The notes beneath the pieces were generated by a model. That model worked only from the letters and a program-made list of their open reading frames with translations, did not search any database and had not been told where the DNA came from. From contig JAPZLL010000035.1 of NCBI GenBank assembly GCA_036250225.1, positions 310,001-374,000 of the forward strand: a stretch of 64,000 bases of DNA. Direction: 5' to 3'. Positions 36,763-48,080 of the stretch are shown one piece after another. This DNA comes from Cercophora sp. LCS_1 (lineage: Eukaryota; Ascomycota; Sordariomycetes; Sordariales; Lasiosphaeriaceae). A program made the position numbers and the translations under genes. How positions within the stretch are numbered: position 1 is the first letter of the stretch; the number at the start of each line of letters is the position of its first letter.

Positions 36763-38969
36763 TTACAAGCCCGAATCCGGTTTCGGGAACGGATTAGTCG
36801 GTTCATATTCCCTCCATGCCTTACAATTTCCTTCCAACTCGTTGAGATCCATCACCTTGGGTATCTCACCAAGCTTCTCCAAATATATTACACTCAACCC
36901 CTGACCAACATGCCACTAATTCCCCGTGTCAGTAAACAATTCTCACCCTTCCAGATCAGGAAACAAACATACCGCAACGTGGCAATGGAAAAGCCAAGCC
37001 CCCGGGTTATCATTCTTGAAAGCAATCGCAACCCATCCAAACGACGGCAACATGGTCGCGTCCCTCCTCGGGGGGTTATCAAACCGCAGCGCCTCGACAT
37101 CCGTCTCCTGGTTAAACGTAACCGGTCCGGTCCCAGGCGCAAGCGGGTTTTCCGGCGCAGTAGAGCGGCCCAGGATAAAAAAGTCGTGGCCCTGTCCCTC
37201 GTCAGCATACTCTCCCCCTCCGCTTTGCAACAGAAACCAAGAAGAAAAAAACTCACATGTAAATGAACAGGATGCGGAATAGGCGAGAAATTCTGCAACA
37301 GCCAAAAACTCCACTGCAATTCATCAGTCCCCATCCCATCCCATATCGCTCCCGCCCGTTTATTGGATGTAAACTCACCTCGCTCTTCTCCGGAATGGTA
37401 ATCACATTCTCCCTCACCGGGTAACTCGTATTCCCCGTTTTCACAAACTCAAGCGTGGGCTCCTCCCAGCTCACATCGATGGCGCTCCCATTCACTTTCC
37501 AAAACACCTTGCTCTGCTCCGCGTCCACCTGCAGCGTAACGGCCAGTTCGATATCCTGTACTGACTGGTCGTCGAGAAACAGGGTTTTGGGAACAGTTCG
37601 CTGCACAATGGGCACGAAATCCGTCTGGTCCGCGCAAAAGCTATCAGGCGGTGCAATGCCGGGGTCGGTTGGGTTTTTGTTGTCATCAGCGCCGGCATAC
37701 TTCAATATCGCAGCGGGATGGGGATTTTCGGAGCGTCCGCACGCGCGTGTGCCGGAGAGGGTGGCGTTGATCCAATAGTTGTCTACTGGTTGACTTGCGT
37801 CAATGGTGACGTCGTAGCGGGCGCCTACGCCGAGGAAGAGGTGGTGAGTTGTGTATGCGTTGACGGGGACAAAATCGGTTGCCACAACGGTCATGGAGTG
37901 GCCGACAATGGAGACGGTGAAGGTGTTTTCTACGGATGGGTTGATGATGCGGAGGAGGTGGCGTTTCCCGGGGGTGAGGACGACTTTGGCGTAGGCGCCG
38001 CCGGGTTTTTGTCCGCTTGGGCTGACGTTGGTTCCGTTGAAGAAGATGTTGGAGCTTGCCGGGGGTGAGCCGGGGGCGCCGGGGATGAAGGGGTTGGTTG
38101 GATCGTTGACACGATGGAAGATGTTGTCTGCTGAGCCGTAGTACCAGTCTGAGATGGGGAAGACGCCCAGGTCAATGTCGTATGGGAGGGAGGCTGGGCC
38201 GTGGATGAGAATGGATCCGGCTACGCCGTTTGCATACTGGGAGGAGTAGTGCGAGTGATACCAAGAGGTACCGTATTGGGTGGCGAGGAACGTGTAGGTT
38301 TTCCGGCCTTTGGGAGGGATGGGGCATTCTGTTACGCCGGGGACGCCGTCGTGGGTGTTGCGGTTCAAGTGCCGGATACCGTGCCAGTGGATGGAGGTAC
38401 TGCGAGAGTCAGAACGCATTCTGACCGGGGGAGTATATGCACTGACCCGTTATGTCGTAGGTTGTTGATGACGGTGATTTTCACTAGGTCACCCCAGTCT
38501 TTTGGCTTGTTAGACGGTAATCGCCGTATGGAGACTCGAATACTCACCTGCTACGACTGTAGGACCGGGAAATTGGTCTAGATGTCTTAGTTGATGGTCA
38601 TCAAGAACTCCACATGCGCTATGACTCACCGTTGATCAACATGGCCTTTTCCTTAACCTGCCCATCTGCTCCAACATAATTGTCTACCTCTGTAAGAGTA
38701 AACGTGTACTGGGTGTGTCAGTTTCCACAGGTATTCAGTCAACGTGGTTGGCTAACCTCGCGGGTAACGCCCGTCTCTGGGACTTTGGCCTCCCAGTCTG
38801 TGTTGATATCAAATCCATCTGTCCAACAAGCTCTGTTGCTAGGAGAATGGCACCTCTTCGGTGCTGAGAGTGCCTCCTCCCTTGGCTCATGTTTTAGATG
38901 AGGAGAAGCAGTAACGAGACTGAAGAAGAAGGCCTGTGTCAAACAAGCGAAGACTAGCCTGGAATGCAT
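36763..38969 (-). CDS. Laccase (multicopper oxidase), ascomycete type
   Basis: Secreted copper enzyme that oxidises phenols with reduction of oxygen to water. Eight exons: 38757-38969, 38630-38708, 38548-38577, 38447-38498, 37379-38399, 37257-37313, 36973-37191 and 36763-36915; introns are 47-65 bp and the spliced frame is 607 aa. Signal peptide about 1-21. Copper ligands are all present: HWHG at 129-132, WYHSHYSSQY from 171, HPVHLHGHDF from 479, and HCHVAWHVGQGL at 553-564. The C-terminus is PKPDSGL; in ascomycete laccases processing leaves DSGL as a plug in the trinuclear-site channel. Here the gene itself ends at DSGL, so no cleavable extension remains. CWTDGFDINTDWE and ETGVTREYTF are typical of the group. 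A TATA element lies about 125 bp upstream. Confidence 0.95.
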
Positions 38970-41932
38970 GTTGAACTTCAACTCAAGGAGAGAAGGGGAC
39001 ACGTCGAGATGCACCCGAGAAGATCTAACAGGTGAAGTGACAGAGCCTCATTGACATGTCTGGCGAGACTTCAATGGGTGGCACGTGGATCACATTATAT
39101 AGGTACCGTGGGCCATCGATGCAAAGACCGTCTCGCTACGGCCACATCAGCGGGGGATGAGGCGATCGGGTATGCGAGAAGCCGTCTGCCCCAGTCCAGC
39201 CGCAACTGTCAAGATGATCCCCCCGCCAATAGTGAGCAGTTCGTCGGTCGAGCAGATCTCAACGAACTGGGTGGTCCGTGTCGACGATATGTGGTTGCCA
39301 TGGGCCCAGGCATGGAGACCGGGATGCGGGATAGGTGCCGCGTGCTGTCATGAACCATGGATGCGACGGATCGGCAGCCCTTTTCCAAATTTCTGCCTTC
39401 TTGGGAAGAGGAGAAACAGGTGAACAGCAGTGTCCTGTCGAAACAAGGCATGGCTCGCTTGAGCCAGTTGACGCCGGACCACTCGCTTCACGACTTTGGA
39501 GATGCGAAGAGCCAGCAATAGCATGGGCATATGGTCAAACCAGCATGAGCAGCCGTCCAGCCAAGAAACGGTCAAGATGACAGAGGCCATCCCAACTTTG
39601 AGGGGTGTTCCAGCCACAGACGCAAGTCACTTTAGCGTTGGTCTGATGAGCTCGGACGGGAATGTGACTTTGATCTTCAGTTCAGACGCGACTCTGGGCA
39701 GTGCAATGCATGTCCCCCCGGAAGCAACATGAGGCTGCCGATTCTGATACTGATGATAGCCACTTGGCCGGTGTCAGCGCAAGCCACCACGTGTCCAAAC
39801 TCCAAAGACGTGTGATCCGACCGGTGAGGGCTGCGAGACGCGATGAACTGATTAGAGTGATGATGAAGACGGTACGAAACGGATTTGCTATTTCGAGGAT
39901 CTTAGGGCCTTGCGATAAGATTGAGGGATAGCGCGGGGCAGTTGCGATCGCTGGACAACCGTACTTCCCATACTGAGGATTGAGGGACATCAACGGGAAG
40001 TCGACAATGTCTGGCAATGCGGCACCGTGAAAATAGAGCCTGGATCGTTCAACGGCTGGTGTAACCGGGTCCCCCAAGCCCACCGCCGTTGGGAGCATGA
40101 AGAAACGGGCGGCTCCCGCAGAACATGCATGGAAGGCATGATGGTGACACCTCCATCTCACCCCAAAACGGGTCAAAACGGGTCCGGGACTTGCCGCGCA
40201 CGGTGGGCACCCGATTGCCGACTCTCGCCAGTGTGTGGGATCCAGCGTAAATTTCAGTCCATTGAGATACGAGCATCAGTAGCAATGCTTCAACTCGGCT
40301 GAGGAACGAGAGTAAGTCATCTCCACTGGATGATTTGAGGATTGTCAAGGCAAGTCTTCATTGCCGGAGGTGGGAATGAGGGCGGTCACGTCACTGCGCA
40401 CAGATCTCGTGAGGGCTGATGACACCCCGGATCGTTCCCGCCTGGGCCCTGTCTCTTGGCTGCCTTAGCCCTGCAGGGAGCACCCCTTGTCTCGGAAGGC
40501 GCTGGAGACCAACCTTGAAGCGACCACCACCAAATATGGTCTTCTTTTGTCCCATCAGTCCTGACTGAGATTCGGGTGTCGCGGTGCCAGAATCGGCTCG
40601 GAAAGATGTTATCCGTCTGAAGGCCCCGAATGGGAAATGTCAGGACCGATGTCGAACCAGAAGTAGCAAAGGCCACAGCAGCTCTCAGCTCTTCTCGGTT
40701 TGGGTTGCCGACAGGTGAGCGACTGGATGTCTGAAACGGCTGATCAGTCTCCACGACGTCCCTGGATTCCCGAGGTTTGGAGCCAGAGCAACTCGCTGAA
40801 GCGAGCAAACAAATCCGCAACTCGCAACGGCAGAGACTGGATATCCTTTGTCCGGCTGAATTGAGGCCTGTAAATAGCTCGAGTAAGGCAGAAGGATAAA
40901 CTCAAAGTGTCTGTAAACCAGGAATATTCGTGTCTCGATCTGCCTGGCATGTTTCTTCTTCGACAATCTGTGTTTCTGGGGCGGGAGAGCCCGATGACAG
41001 CGGGATTCCCAAGACGCCGGATACTTGCCTCCTGTCTTCAAGTCGGCTAAATCCAATATTGACGAACCTAGAGGGCGCCATGTCTGTGGGGGCCTCTAGA
41101 GTTCCTCTACCAAATCGCTGGCTGACCTTGATCATTCCAGTGTCCGGACCCTTTATTAGATACGAATGGTAATGAACTGTCATCATCTCTGGGTAGGTAA
41201 CACAAGTTCATGAATCTTTCGCATACACGTAGATATAGATATAGCTAGGAGAGTTCAAGAACTCGTCTAGATCTGCGTGGCTTCCCACCCTAAACCCGAA
41301 GGAGGATCACGCTGGCACAAAGTCTTTTGTGGTCTTGTAGGCCTCCTACTAAACCGCATGCCTTATTTGAGGTGTATGCACGCTAGCTGAACTAAGGTTA
41401 CGGTTTGTCGTGAACAAGTTGCGAAGCTGTGCGCTTTAACTCCATCCAATATTGTGATGTCAATATTTTGATGCTGCCCCTGATATCCCAGCTACCCCCC
41501 CTTACAATTTCATATACTTTCCGGCCTCTCTCTTCCATTAAGACAGAAATAGCCCTGGATCTCCATAACCTCAATGTGCTCCCCCTCGTGATATTGTCTT
41601 CCCCTTTGTCAACGTGATGAATGTGAACGGTGAGTCTAAGAACAGTCGGTGAGGGTGCTCTCAACATAGGTAGCCAAAACAGCTGTTACTTCTGTAGACT
41701 TCCTTCTGTGCCATGTCCTTCGTTCGGAATTGGGCAGGAGAAAAAGCTGCCGCCGCGATCCAAAGTCATTAGCACTAAGGTGGCGGCCAACCACGTCGCC
41801 TCGTTGGCGCGGGTCCAACATCGCGAACTTTGCAGGACCCGCGTACCCCTCGGCTCTGGGTATATCTTTGCAGGCCGCTCTCCTCTCCGATTCTTCCTTC
41901 TCTTCCTACAACCAACACAAGAAACCGCGGCG
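38970..41932. other. 3-kb region with coding-like patches but no acceptable gene model
   Basis: Between the laccase start and the next plus-strand gene. On the minus strand several fragments read like protein: a possible start at about 41081 (MAPSRFVNIGFSRLEDRR), a helical fragment containing LPLRVADLFARFSELLW, one with STSVLTFPIRGLQTDNIF, one with PFRTVFIITLISSSRLAALT, and one with GGGIILTVAAGLGQ near 39220. They sit in different frames and are separated by stops, and I could not join them with plausible splice sites. It may be a decayed gene. Plus-strand translations look about as plausible, so coding by chance is not excluded. The first 125 bp carry the laccase promoter. Confidence 0.35.
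39094..39100 (-). promoter_or_regulatory. TATA box of the laccase gene
   Basis: Minus-strand TATATAA about 125 bp upstream of the laccase ATG at 38969. Inducible secreted-enzyme genes in fungi commonly have such a box. Confidence 0.55.
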
Positions 41933-44032
41933 ATGGCACCATCCCGAGAAAACTCGCGGTTCCCAAGCCGCATCCCTGTGGCCACCAGACGGCCAGCCAT
42001 GGAGGGAACTACCCGGCCAGAGTCACTCCATGGCTGGCCGTTCCCCTCAAAGACGTATGTTTCCCTCCCCACCTCATTCTCCTCCGTGTCTACCCCTAAC
42101 AACAGGCTCAGCAGCAGCTCCCGTGCCGTGACGGACGGGGTCGGCGGTGCTGGCGAAGAGATAGAGATGCGGTCTCTATCTCGGCCAGGATACAGCGGCG
42201 CGGCCACAGCACCGCCGGCCCAGTTCGTCCACAAGAAAGGTGGAAAGTTTGCGGCCCCGGGCCCTGGTATGTATAATTATTGACGCTTCCCCCAAATACG
42301 CCTCTCTTCGCTTTATTCATCGAAGCAGGCACTAACAGCCGCAGCCGACCCAAGTCCACGGCTGGAGGAGCGGTCCAATGATCCGGAGCCGCGAGGCAAT
42401 GATGGGGAGGACGAAAGTCCCGAGAGTGACGACTCGGGCAGCAACCCGTTCGGCATCTCGGGGACGGATGTGGAGAGTGAGGGGGTTGGCGAGGACGAGA
42501 TGCGTGAAGGCGCTGTTGGAGAGGAGGGCGGTGAGGCGGCGAGCGAGGAAGACAGCGACTGCAATCCCTTCCGGGACCCCAGCATCAAGCTGGGGAAGCG
42601 GCCTGCAGTCGCTCCTTCCTCGCCCCGTTTGCCGCACTGCGCGGGCCCCTCCAACCCTCCTCACCCCGCCAGCGAGGAGCAGGAGCCACCTTCCTGTTCC
42701 TTTACCTTCACCATCGAAGAGCCAACTCCCCGCTCTTCACTCCGCTCCCTCGAGATGCCAGACATCTCGTCAATCCGTCGCGGCTCTGTCCTCCGCCTCG
42801 ACCCCGTCCAGCCGGCCTGGCTCCGGTCGGCTGGACGCGGGGAAGAGGAAGTAAACAGCAACTTCCGAGCGCAGGTGGCGGGCTTTGCCCGATACCAGAA
42901 GCTGGCAGCCCTGGCAGCAGGAATCTTCCTGCTCGCCATGATGCTGCTGGCCGCTGCCGTCACCGCGGCGGTCAAAGAGAAGTGGAGTGACGACCACATC
43001 TCTTTGGCCGCCATCATCTGTATCGTTCTCGGCTCCATCCTCTCCGCGGCATTCGCCGCAGCCATGGCCGCCCTGTTCTCCCGCAGCCTGGAGCTGTACG
43101 ATCTCGAACCAGATCTCTGGGTCGAGATCCCAGCACAAGAGCAGTTCCAGCCGTTCAACTCCCCGATCTGGGAGAACAGAGTCCTGCGCGAACGCATCAG
43201 AAAGCTCGAGGAACTCGTCACCAAGCGCAACCTGGCCATACCCGACCAAGCCACCTCGGCCTTCGACCAGCCCAGAGGAGCAAAGCCATCGATCAGACCA
43301 GTTTTTTCGACGACCAGCATCGGCACGAGCGCCAAAGGCAGCTCTTCGAAAGCACCAGCGAACCAGACAACAGAGCCCGTCGTCAATTCTCCACCTAAAA
43401 CCGCCGGTCCTTCGACCATTCAAGCTTCTCCTTCGATCAAGTCCATCTTCTCGCCGGAGCGTCGCATTCGCAAGGGCACTACCAAAGTCATCTCTCCGCT
43501 TCGCGATCGTACTTCTGGCAACGCTGCCTCTCCTGGTCAGAAGAGCACACCGGATGCCAAGCACAAGTTGAAGACCTTACTGAATCGTCTTCCCACGACC
43601 AAGCCCGATGAAGTGAACGATATACCCGACAGAGAGATATCGACCCGTACATCGACACGTCCCCTGCTCGACGACGACGACGGCATGAATGAAGCCGATG
43701 ATGTTTGCGATACTCCCTCCCTCCAGGAAGAACCTGGCTTTGGTTTCGACTTTGCGTCCCCCAATTCCCAAGTGAAGTCCACCCACGATGGTATCTCCAA
43801 GCATCCCGATACTCCCCATCGCGTCAAGCTGTCCGACAAGTTTACTCCGAAGAGCGCTAAGAAGAATGGCAGCCTCAAGTTGTTTTCCAAGAGCCCACCA
43901 AAGAGCGAGCCGCAAGCCGGACCATCCAAGACACAGGCCTCGGAGACTCTGAAGGAGAGCGGCCAGCACCAAGATACCAACTTCACGATCGACTGGGATC
44001 TGCCTCCTCGCAGCGCCATTGAACTTGACTAA
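41933..44032 (+). CDS. Unidentified two-helix membrane protein with disordered termini
   Basis: Not recognised. Three exons (41933-42054, 42106-42266, 42345-44032; introns 51 and 78 bp with GTATGT donors and CTAAC branch sites) give 656 aa in frame. Residues 1-280 are disordered and rich in Ser, Pro, Glu and Arg. Two hydrophobic helices follow: about 282-304 (around LAALAAGIFLLAMMLLAAAV) and about 313-340 (around ISLAAIICIVLGSILSAAFA), joined by a short loop, then SLELYDLEPDLWVEIPAQE. The C-terminal 250 residues are again Ser/Thr/Lys/Pro-rich, with repeated basic-proline motifs that could be phosphorylation sites. There is no signal peptide, so a signal-anchor hairpin topology with both tails in the cytosol is likely. 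No catalytic motif. Confidence 0.75.
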
Positions 44033-44827
44033 AGTTCACTCCAATTCTCACCCGAGCTCTTTCGACCCAGTCGAACCACATTACGACGAGCAATCAGTCT
44101 CTCTATTACCTCGCTCTCCTCTTAAGCCCCCGCCCCCCCTTTTCTTTGATTTCGCTGTTGACGCGACCTCGCTGGAATTCGCCGTCACTCCTTCAACAGC
44201 ACCGAGAACCACAGGGAACCCACGCGTCATCTATCATACAATCTTTGACCACGGAAGAGGTGCCGTCTTCGAAACGAGCACCCAGTTCTAGATTTCGACG
44301 ATGTCTGTTGTCGTTGATGCCAGGCTCGGAACTAAGCAACATTGAAGTTATGCGGCAATTCGTTACCACCACTACTTTTCGAACGATCCTATTTCACTCG
44401 AGCTTCTCGAACTCAGCCACTCGACCCAGGTGGAACCTCACCTTGGAGAATCGGACCAGGGGTGATGATGACTGAAGGACGGAAGGAAGGAATTGGATGG
44501 ACTTGAGACTGGAAGGATGCATGGCACCTCTTGGAAGCTCTCATTTCGGGACATGGATAGGTATGGTTGATGATGGGATTGACTGATGACTGATGAAGAT
44601 GGGGGGCTACACAGGCACACTTGGCCAGGCGTTCAGGACTTTGCATGGGATTTGCGCACATAGAAACGGTCATAATATGTGCCCACGGGCCACCAATTCG
44701 GGGACGACCACCCACGTAGATACCCTACAGAGCTTGTACAAAAAGAAACGGCTTCTGAATTCACTAGAATCCAGATTGTGAGAACGCCAGTGATCATTGA
44801 ACAACTACCTAGCCTACGTAGCCTGAC
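44033..44827. other. Convergent intergenic region
   Basis: 795 bp between the two-helix membrane protein gene and the RRM gene, which converge. Expected to hold both 3' UTRs. No gene supported. Confidence 0.55.
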
Positions 44828-46480
44828 CTAAATGGCGCGCGCCATCCGTGCTCTGTTCTCCCTATATCTCTTCTCCTTTCCAGCCGTCTTTCTCCTCTTC
44901 CTCCACGACCGGTTGATATCACCCCGATTCTCCCAGAACCATTTCTGGAAATCACTACTCGGCGCCTCTCCGCTTCCCCGCGCAACAGGACTACCATCCC
45001 CAACTTCCTCCTCCTCTTCGTCCTCCACAATATCATCCTCATCCTGCTCCCAAGGCGCGAACCGTCTGCTCGGGTGCGCCGTATCGGGCGTCGGCGCCGC
45101 GCTCCGCAATCCACGGTTCTCGATGTCTTGGCGGGTGAAAGGCGTCATGGGGACTTGGCTTGTCATGGTTGTGTCGGCATCTTCGATATCGTCGGCGCCG
45201 TTGAAGAAGCTGAAGCCTTTGGATTCGGTGGCTTCCTGGGCTGTCCCGTCGGCCGGGCGCTTGTAAAGAGCCTCGAGGGGATGGACTGCTGTTGCTTCTT
45301 TGGGAGGCGTGGTTGGGGGGATGCGGATGGTGAGATTTTTGGCTGAGGAGGAGGATTTTGGTCGAGGGGAGGGGGGTGAGTCCTCTTCTGAGTCCGAGTC
45401 GGAGGAACCAGGAGAGGAATCGGAGTCGGATGCCGCATCTTGTTTTGCGGTGGTTTTCGCGGGGGTTGTTTTCGCAAACGGCTCGGGTTCGTTTTCAGAA
45501 TCCGAGTCTGAGTCTGAGGAGACGTCCTCAGCGGGTTTTGCGGCAGGCTTAGGGGTTGTGGTTTTGGGAGCTGGTTCGGGCTCAGAATCGGAATCGGAGT
45601 CTGAGCTCGACGAGTCGGAGGAATCTTCTTCCTCTTTGGGCTGAGGCTTGGGTTTTTGCGACGGGATCTTGGCAACAATGTCCTTTGGTCGAGTGGTTTT
45701 CACCGGCTCGACGACGTTGCCGGCCTCGTCAACCCAGCCCTTGCCTTCCACAAACTCCAGCTGCGCCTTTTGTTTGCTAGTGTCCGCGGTGGCTTTGAGA
45801 AAGGTGGGGAACTTGGTCGTCTTCTCGAACTCGTGGATGACAACTTCGCGCGACTTCCCCTTCTTTTTCTTGGAGGAGCGAGTTTCGATGCCGTCTGTTG
45901 CGTTCGGGGGAAGGACTGTCTTGATGAGACACTCGGGGTGGTCGGTGTATTTCGACTTTTGCTGCTTTCTATCCTTCTTGTCCTTCTTTTCCCTCTTCTC
46001 CTTTTTCTCCTTTCTCGACTTTTTATCACTGGGCTCGCCCGTCGTCGTCCACCCGCGCTTGACCTTGCGACCCTCCTCGAGCACAACGCCCTCCAGCTCG
46101 GCCTCGCGCTTCCTCTTCTTGAGCTTGGGCTCGCCAGCCCCTTTGGGAGCGCCCTCGGTATCCTTGCGCTTACCCATGGCTTCGGCGCCGAGCGGGGTTG
46201 GAATCGCGTCGGGTCTTGCGCGCTCGATTTTGAGCTTGACGCCCTTGACGATGGACCCGCTGAACTTTTTCTTTATCTTCTCGGCGTCTTCGTTTGGGAG
46301 CTCGAGGAAGCCGTAGCGCTTCTCGGGAAATGTTTCAAGGGTGTGGTAGGAGATGTTGCGGGCGCGCGGGAGGATGGCCGCCGAGAGCACGACCTTGATC
46401 AGCTCGGGGTCGAGAGGGGTAACGTGCAACCGGGTGTAGGAAGCGCTGTCGGATGAGGCGTCACCTGTTGCCGCCGTCAT
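44828..46480 (-). CDS. RRM-containing nucleolar protein with acidic-serine tracts (NOL8/Nop8- or SRP40-like)
   Basis: 550 aa, single exon. The frame extends to 46534 only through a non-ATG codon, so the start is the ATG at 46480 (MTAATGDASSDS). Residues 10-95 form an RNA-recognition motif (TRLHVTPLDPELIKVVLSAA, then KRYGFLELPNEDAEKIKKKF and GVKLKIERARP). A strongly basic middle (KKSRKEKKEKREKKDKKDRK) has nuclear/nucleolar signals. Then come alternating Lys-rich and Ser/Asp/Glu runs, as in SRP40/Nopp140-type proteins. The C-terminus ends SDFQKWFWENRGDINRSWRK plus a basic tail, a short conserved motif in this fungal group. The likely role is ribosome biogenesis; exact orthology is uncertain. 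Confidence 0.75.
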   Translation of the reverse strand: MTAATGDASSDSASYTRLHVTPLDPELIKVVLSAAILPRARNISYHTLETFPEKRYGFLELPNEDAEKIKKKFSGSIVKGVKLKIERARPDAIPTPLGAEAMGKRKDTEGAPKGAGEPKLKKRKREAELEGVVLEEGRKVKRGWTTTGEPSDKKSRKEKKEKREKKDKKDRKQQKSKYTDHPECLIKTVLPPNATDGIETRSSKKKKGKSREVVIHEFEKTTKFPTFLKATADTSKQKAQLEFVEGKGWVDEAGNVVEPVKTTRPKDIVAKIPSQKPKPQPKEEEDSSDSSSSDSDSDSEPEPAPKTTTPKPAAKPAEDVSSDSDSDSENEPEPFAKTTPAKTTAKQDAASDSDSSPGSSDSDSEEDSPPSPRPKSSSSAKNLTIRIPPTTPPKEATAVHPLEALYKRPADGTAQEATESKGFSFFNGADDIEDADTTMTSQVPMTPFTRQDIENRGLRSAAPTPDTAHPSRRFAPWEQDEDDIVEDEEEEEVGDGSPVARGSGEAPSSDFQKWFWENRGDINRSWRKRRKTAGKEKRYRENRARMARAI

Positions 46481-46947
46481 TTCCGCCGAGAACTCGAGGC
46501 GCCTGTGCTTCGAAGGAGCGGATGAGCACGACAAAGGTGAGCCTTTCCTTTTCGCGTGGACGAACAGGTGCCAATCGAAGGAAAGTTTTCCGACTGCGAT
46601 AAGCTTGGCGGACAGGGGCCTCGCTGTGGCAGCCGTGGGCAGTTGCAGAGAACTGCCCCACCTGAAATGCCCCCTTTTTCCTCAACCATAGAACAAGTGC
46701 GGTTGAAGATGTCTTTGCATTTTTGTGTAGCTGGCAGATTACCGCCTTCGACCAGGAAAATCATATTCTTCATCGCCACCCCGTTCGTTTATCCTACAAC
46801 GTAATTACAGAAACAGAGTCTCAACAAAAGGGGAGAGTGGGCCCAAGAAAAGAAGCCTGGCATGTCTCATGCCTCATGCCCAATACACCGTCCAGAATCG
46901 TCAGTGTCCATACTCCTAACCCATGCCCGTGATGCAATTCCACCGCA
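46481..46947. other. Intergenic region, RRM promoter / HCCS 3' flank
   Basis: 467 bp between two genes both transcribed on the minus strand. No frame, repeat or RNA gene is supported. Confidence 0.5.
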
Positions 46948-48080
46948 CTAGTTTCTCTGGCCGTTCTTCGCCCGTTGTTTGGCCTCGCGAACTTCATTTC
47001 CACCAGTCGCCCTCCACCAAACATCACCACCCCAGCGCATCATCCGCTCGACAGCCTGGGTGGGTGTCACAGCAGGACGAACGTCGAGGAAGAAAACAGG
47101 CTCCCCAGTTGGTTCCGGTTCGCCAGAGTAGTAATCGATAACATACCGAACCTCGGTCTGCTTGCCGTCAACCGTCCGCGAGACATACCAATCGTGGCGA
47201 TCGAAGGGCGGCTCAGTCCTAGTCACAAGTCAGCATCGCCATCTTATCACCATATTAGGATGACAAACTCACTCAAACTTGGCGGGATACAACCACCCCA
47301 AAACCTGCAACATGGCCGCCTTGGGCGTCATCTCCTTCGGCCGACCCTGGAACCGGATCAAGCTCGGCTGCTCTGGCTCTCCCTCCTCAGCCTCTAACTT
47401 CCTCAAGACCAGCGGCGCATTCTCCTCCCCGCGCTTGCTGACCTCCCACCCCCTCTTCAACCCCTTCCCGAACCTCCGCTCCCACTCCACAATCTCCGCC
47501 CACGCTCCCTCGTTCAAAAAGTTGTGCACCGCCACCATGCTCTCCACCGCCGTGACATCGGTATCCGTATACCCCTTCCTCAGCAACGCATTGTACATCT
47601 GCTGCGGCGACGGATACTCCCAGTTCCCATCCCCGGTTCCCTTGGGGATCGAGGACTCGTCTCTGGTCGTCGGGAGGGCGTGCGTCTGGTTCGGGGCGGG
47701 CGCCTGCGAAATGGAGGGGAACATGTAGTTGAGAGGGTTGAGTTTTGAGAAGGCGGAGCGTTCCTCGCGGGGGACCTCGGGGTTCCCATGGGGGACTGGG
47801 CATGACGATGGAGGAGGGGTCGAGGCTTGGGGGTTTCCGTGCGGGACGGGACACGCCGAGGGGGCGGCCTCTGGTTTTTTGCATGATGAAGAGTTCAGCT
47901 TCTCTGCGGCCTTTTGGTGCATCGGGCAGCCAGGCTAAGAGCAGTGGTCAGTTAGGAGTTTTGGGGTGGTAGTGGTGGTGGTGTTGGAAGACGAACCGGA
48001 GGGACGCCATCTCTGCTGCTGTGCGGTGCGCCTGCTGATGCGGATGACGCGGAGGGAGCGTCGGCCCAGAACCAGCCCAT
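46948..48080 (-). CDS. CYC3: Holocytochrome c-type synthase (cytochrome c heme lyase)
   Basis: Mitochondrial intermembrane-space enzyme that attaches heme to apocytochrome c. Exons 47997-48080, 47273-47934 and 46948-47218 (introns 62 and 54 bp) give 338 aa. Exon 1 starts MGWFWADAP, the family N-terminus, and splicing gives PPPGCPMHQKAAEKL. Three Cys-Pro heme-regulatory motifs are visible: GCPMH (Cys31), ACPVPHGNP (Cys56) and SCPVPHGNP (Cys73), the last two a near-perfect duplication. NPLNYMFP, GNWEYPSPQQMYNAL, VAVHNFLNEGAWAEIVEWE, PSLIRFQGRPKEMTP and PPFDRHDWYVSR are the conserved domains; the VHN histidine region holds the heme ligand in characterised enzymes. A more obvious ATG at 48009 (MASLRFVF) is out of phase with exon 2 and was not used. 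Confidence 0.95.

Noticed and set aside
42661..43564. Minus-strand open frames of about 250 codons opposite the two-helix membrane protein
   Set aside because: Antisense shadows; the plus-strand model has proper splice sites and membrane helices.
46478..46534. Extended start of the RRM gene at 46534
   Set aside because: The upstream codon is TTG, not ATG; the first ATG in frame is at 46480.
47948..48009. Start of the heme lyase gene at the ATG at 48009 (MASLRFVF)
   Set aside because: It is out of phase with exon 2 after splicing; the ATG at 48080 gives the family N-terminus MGWFWADAP and joins in frame.
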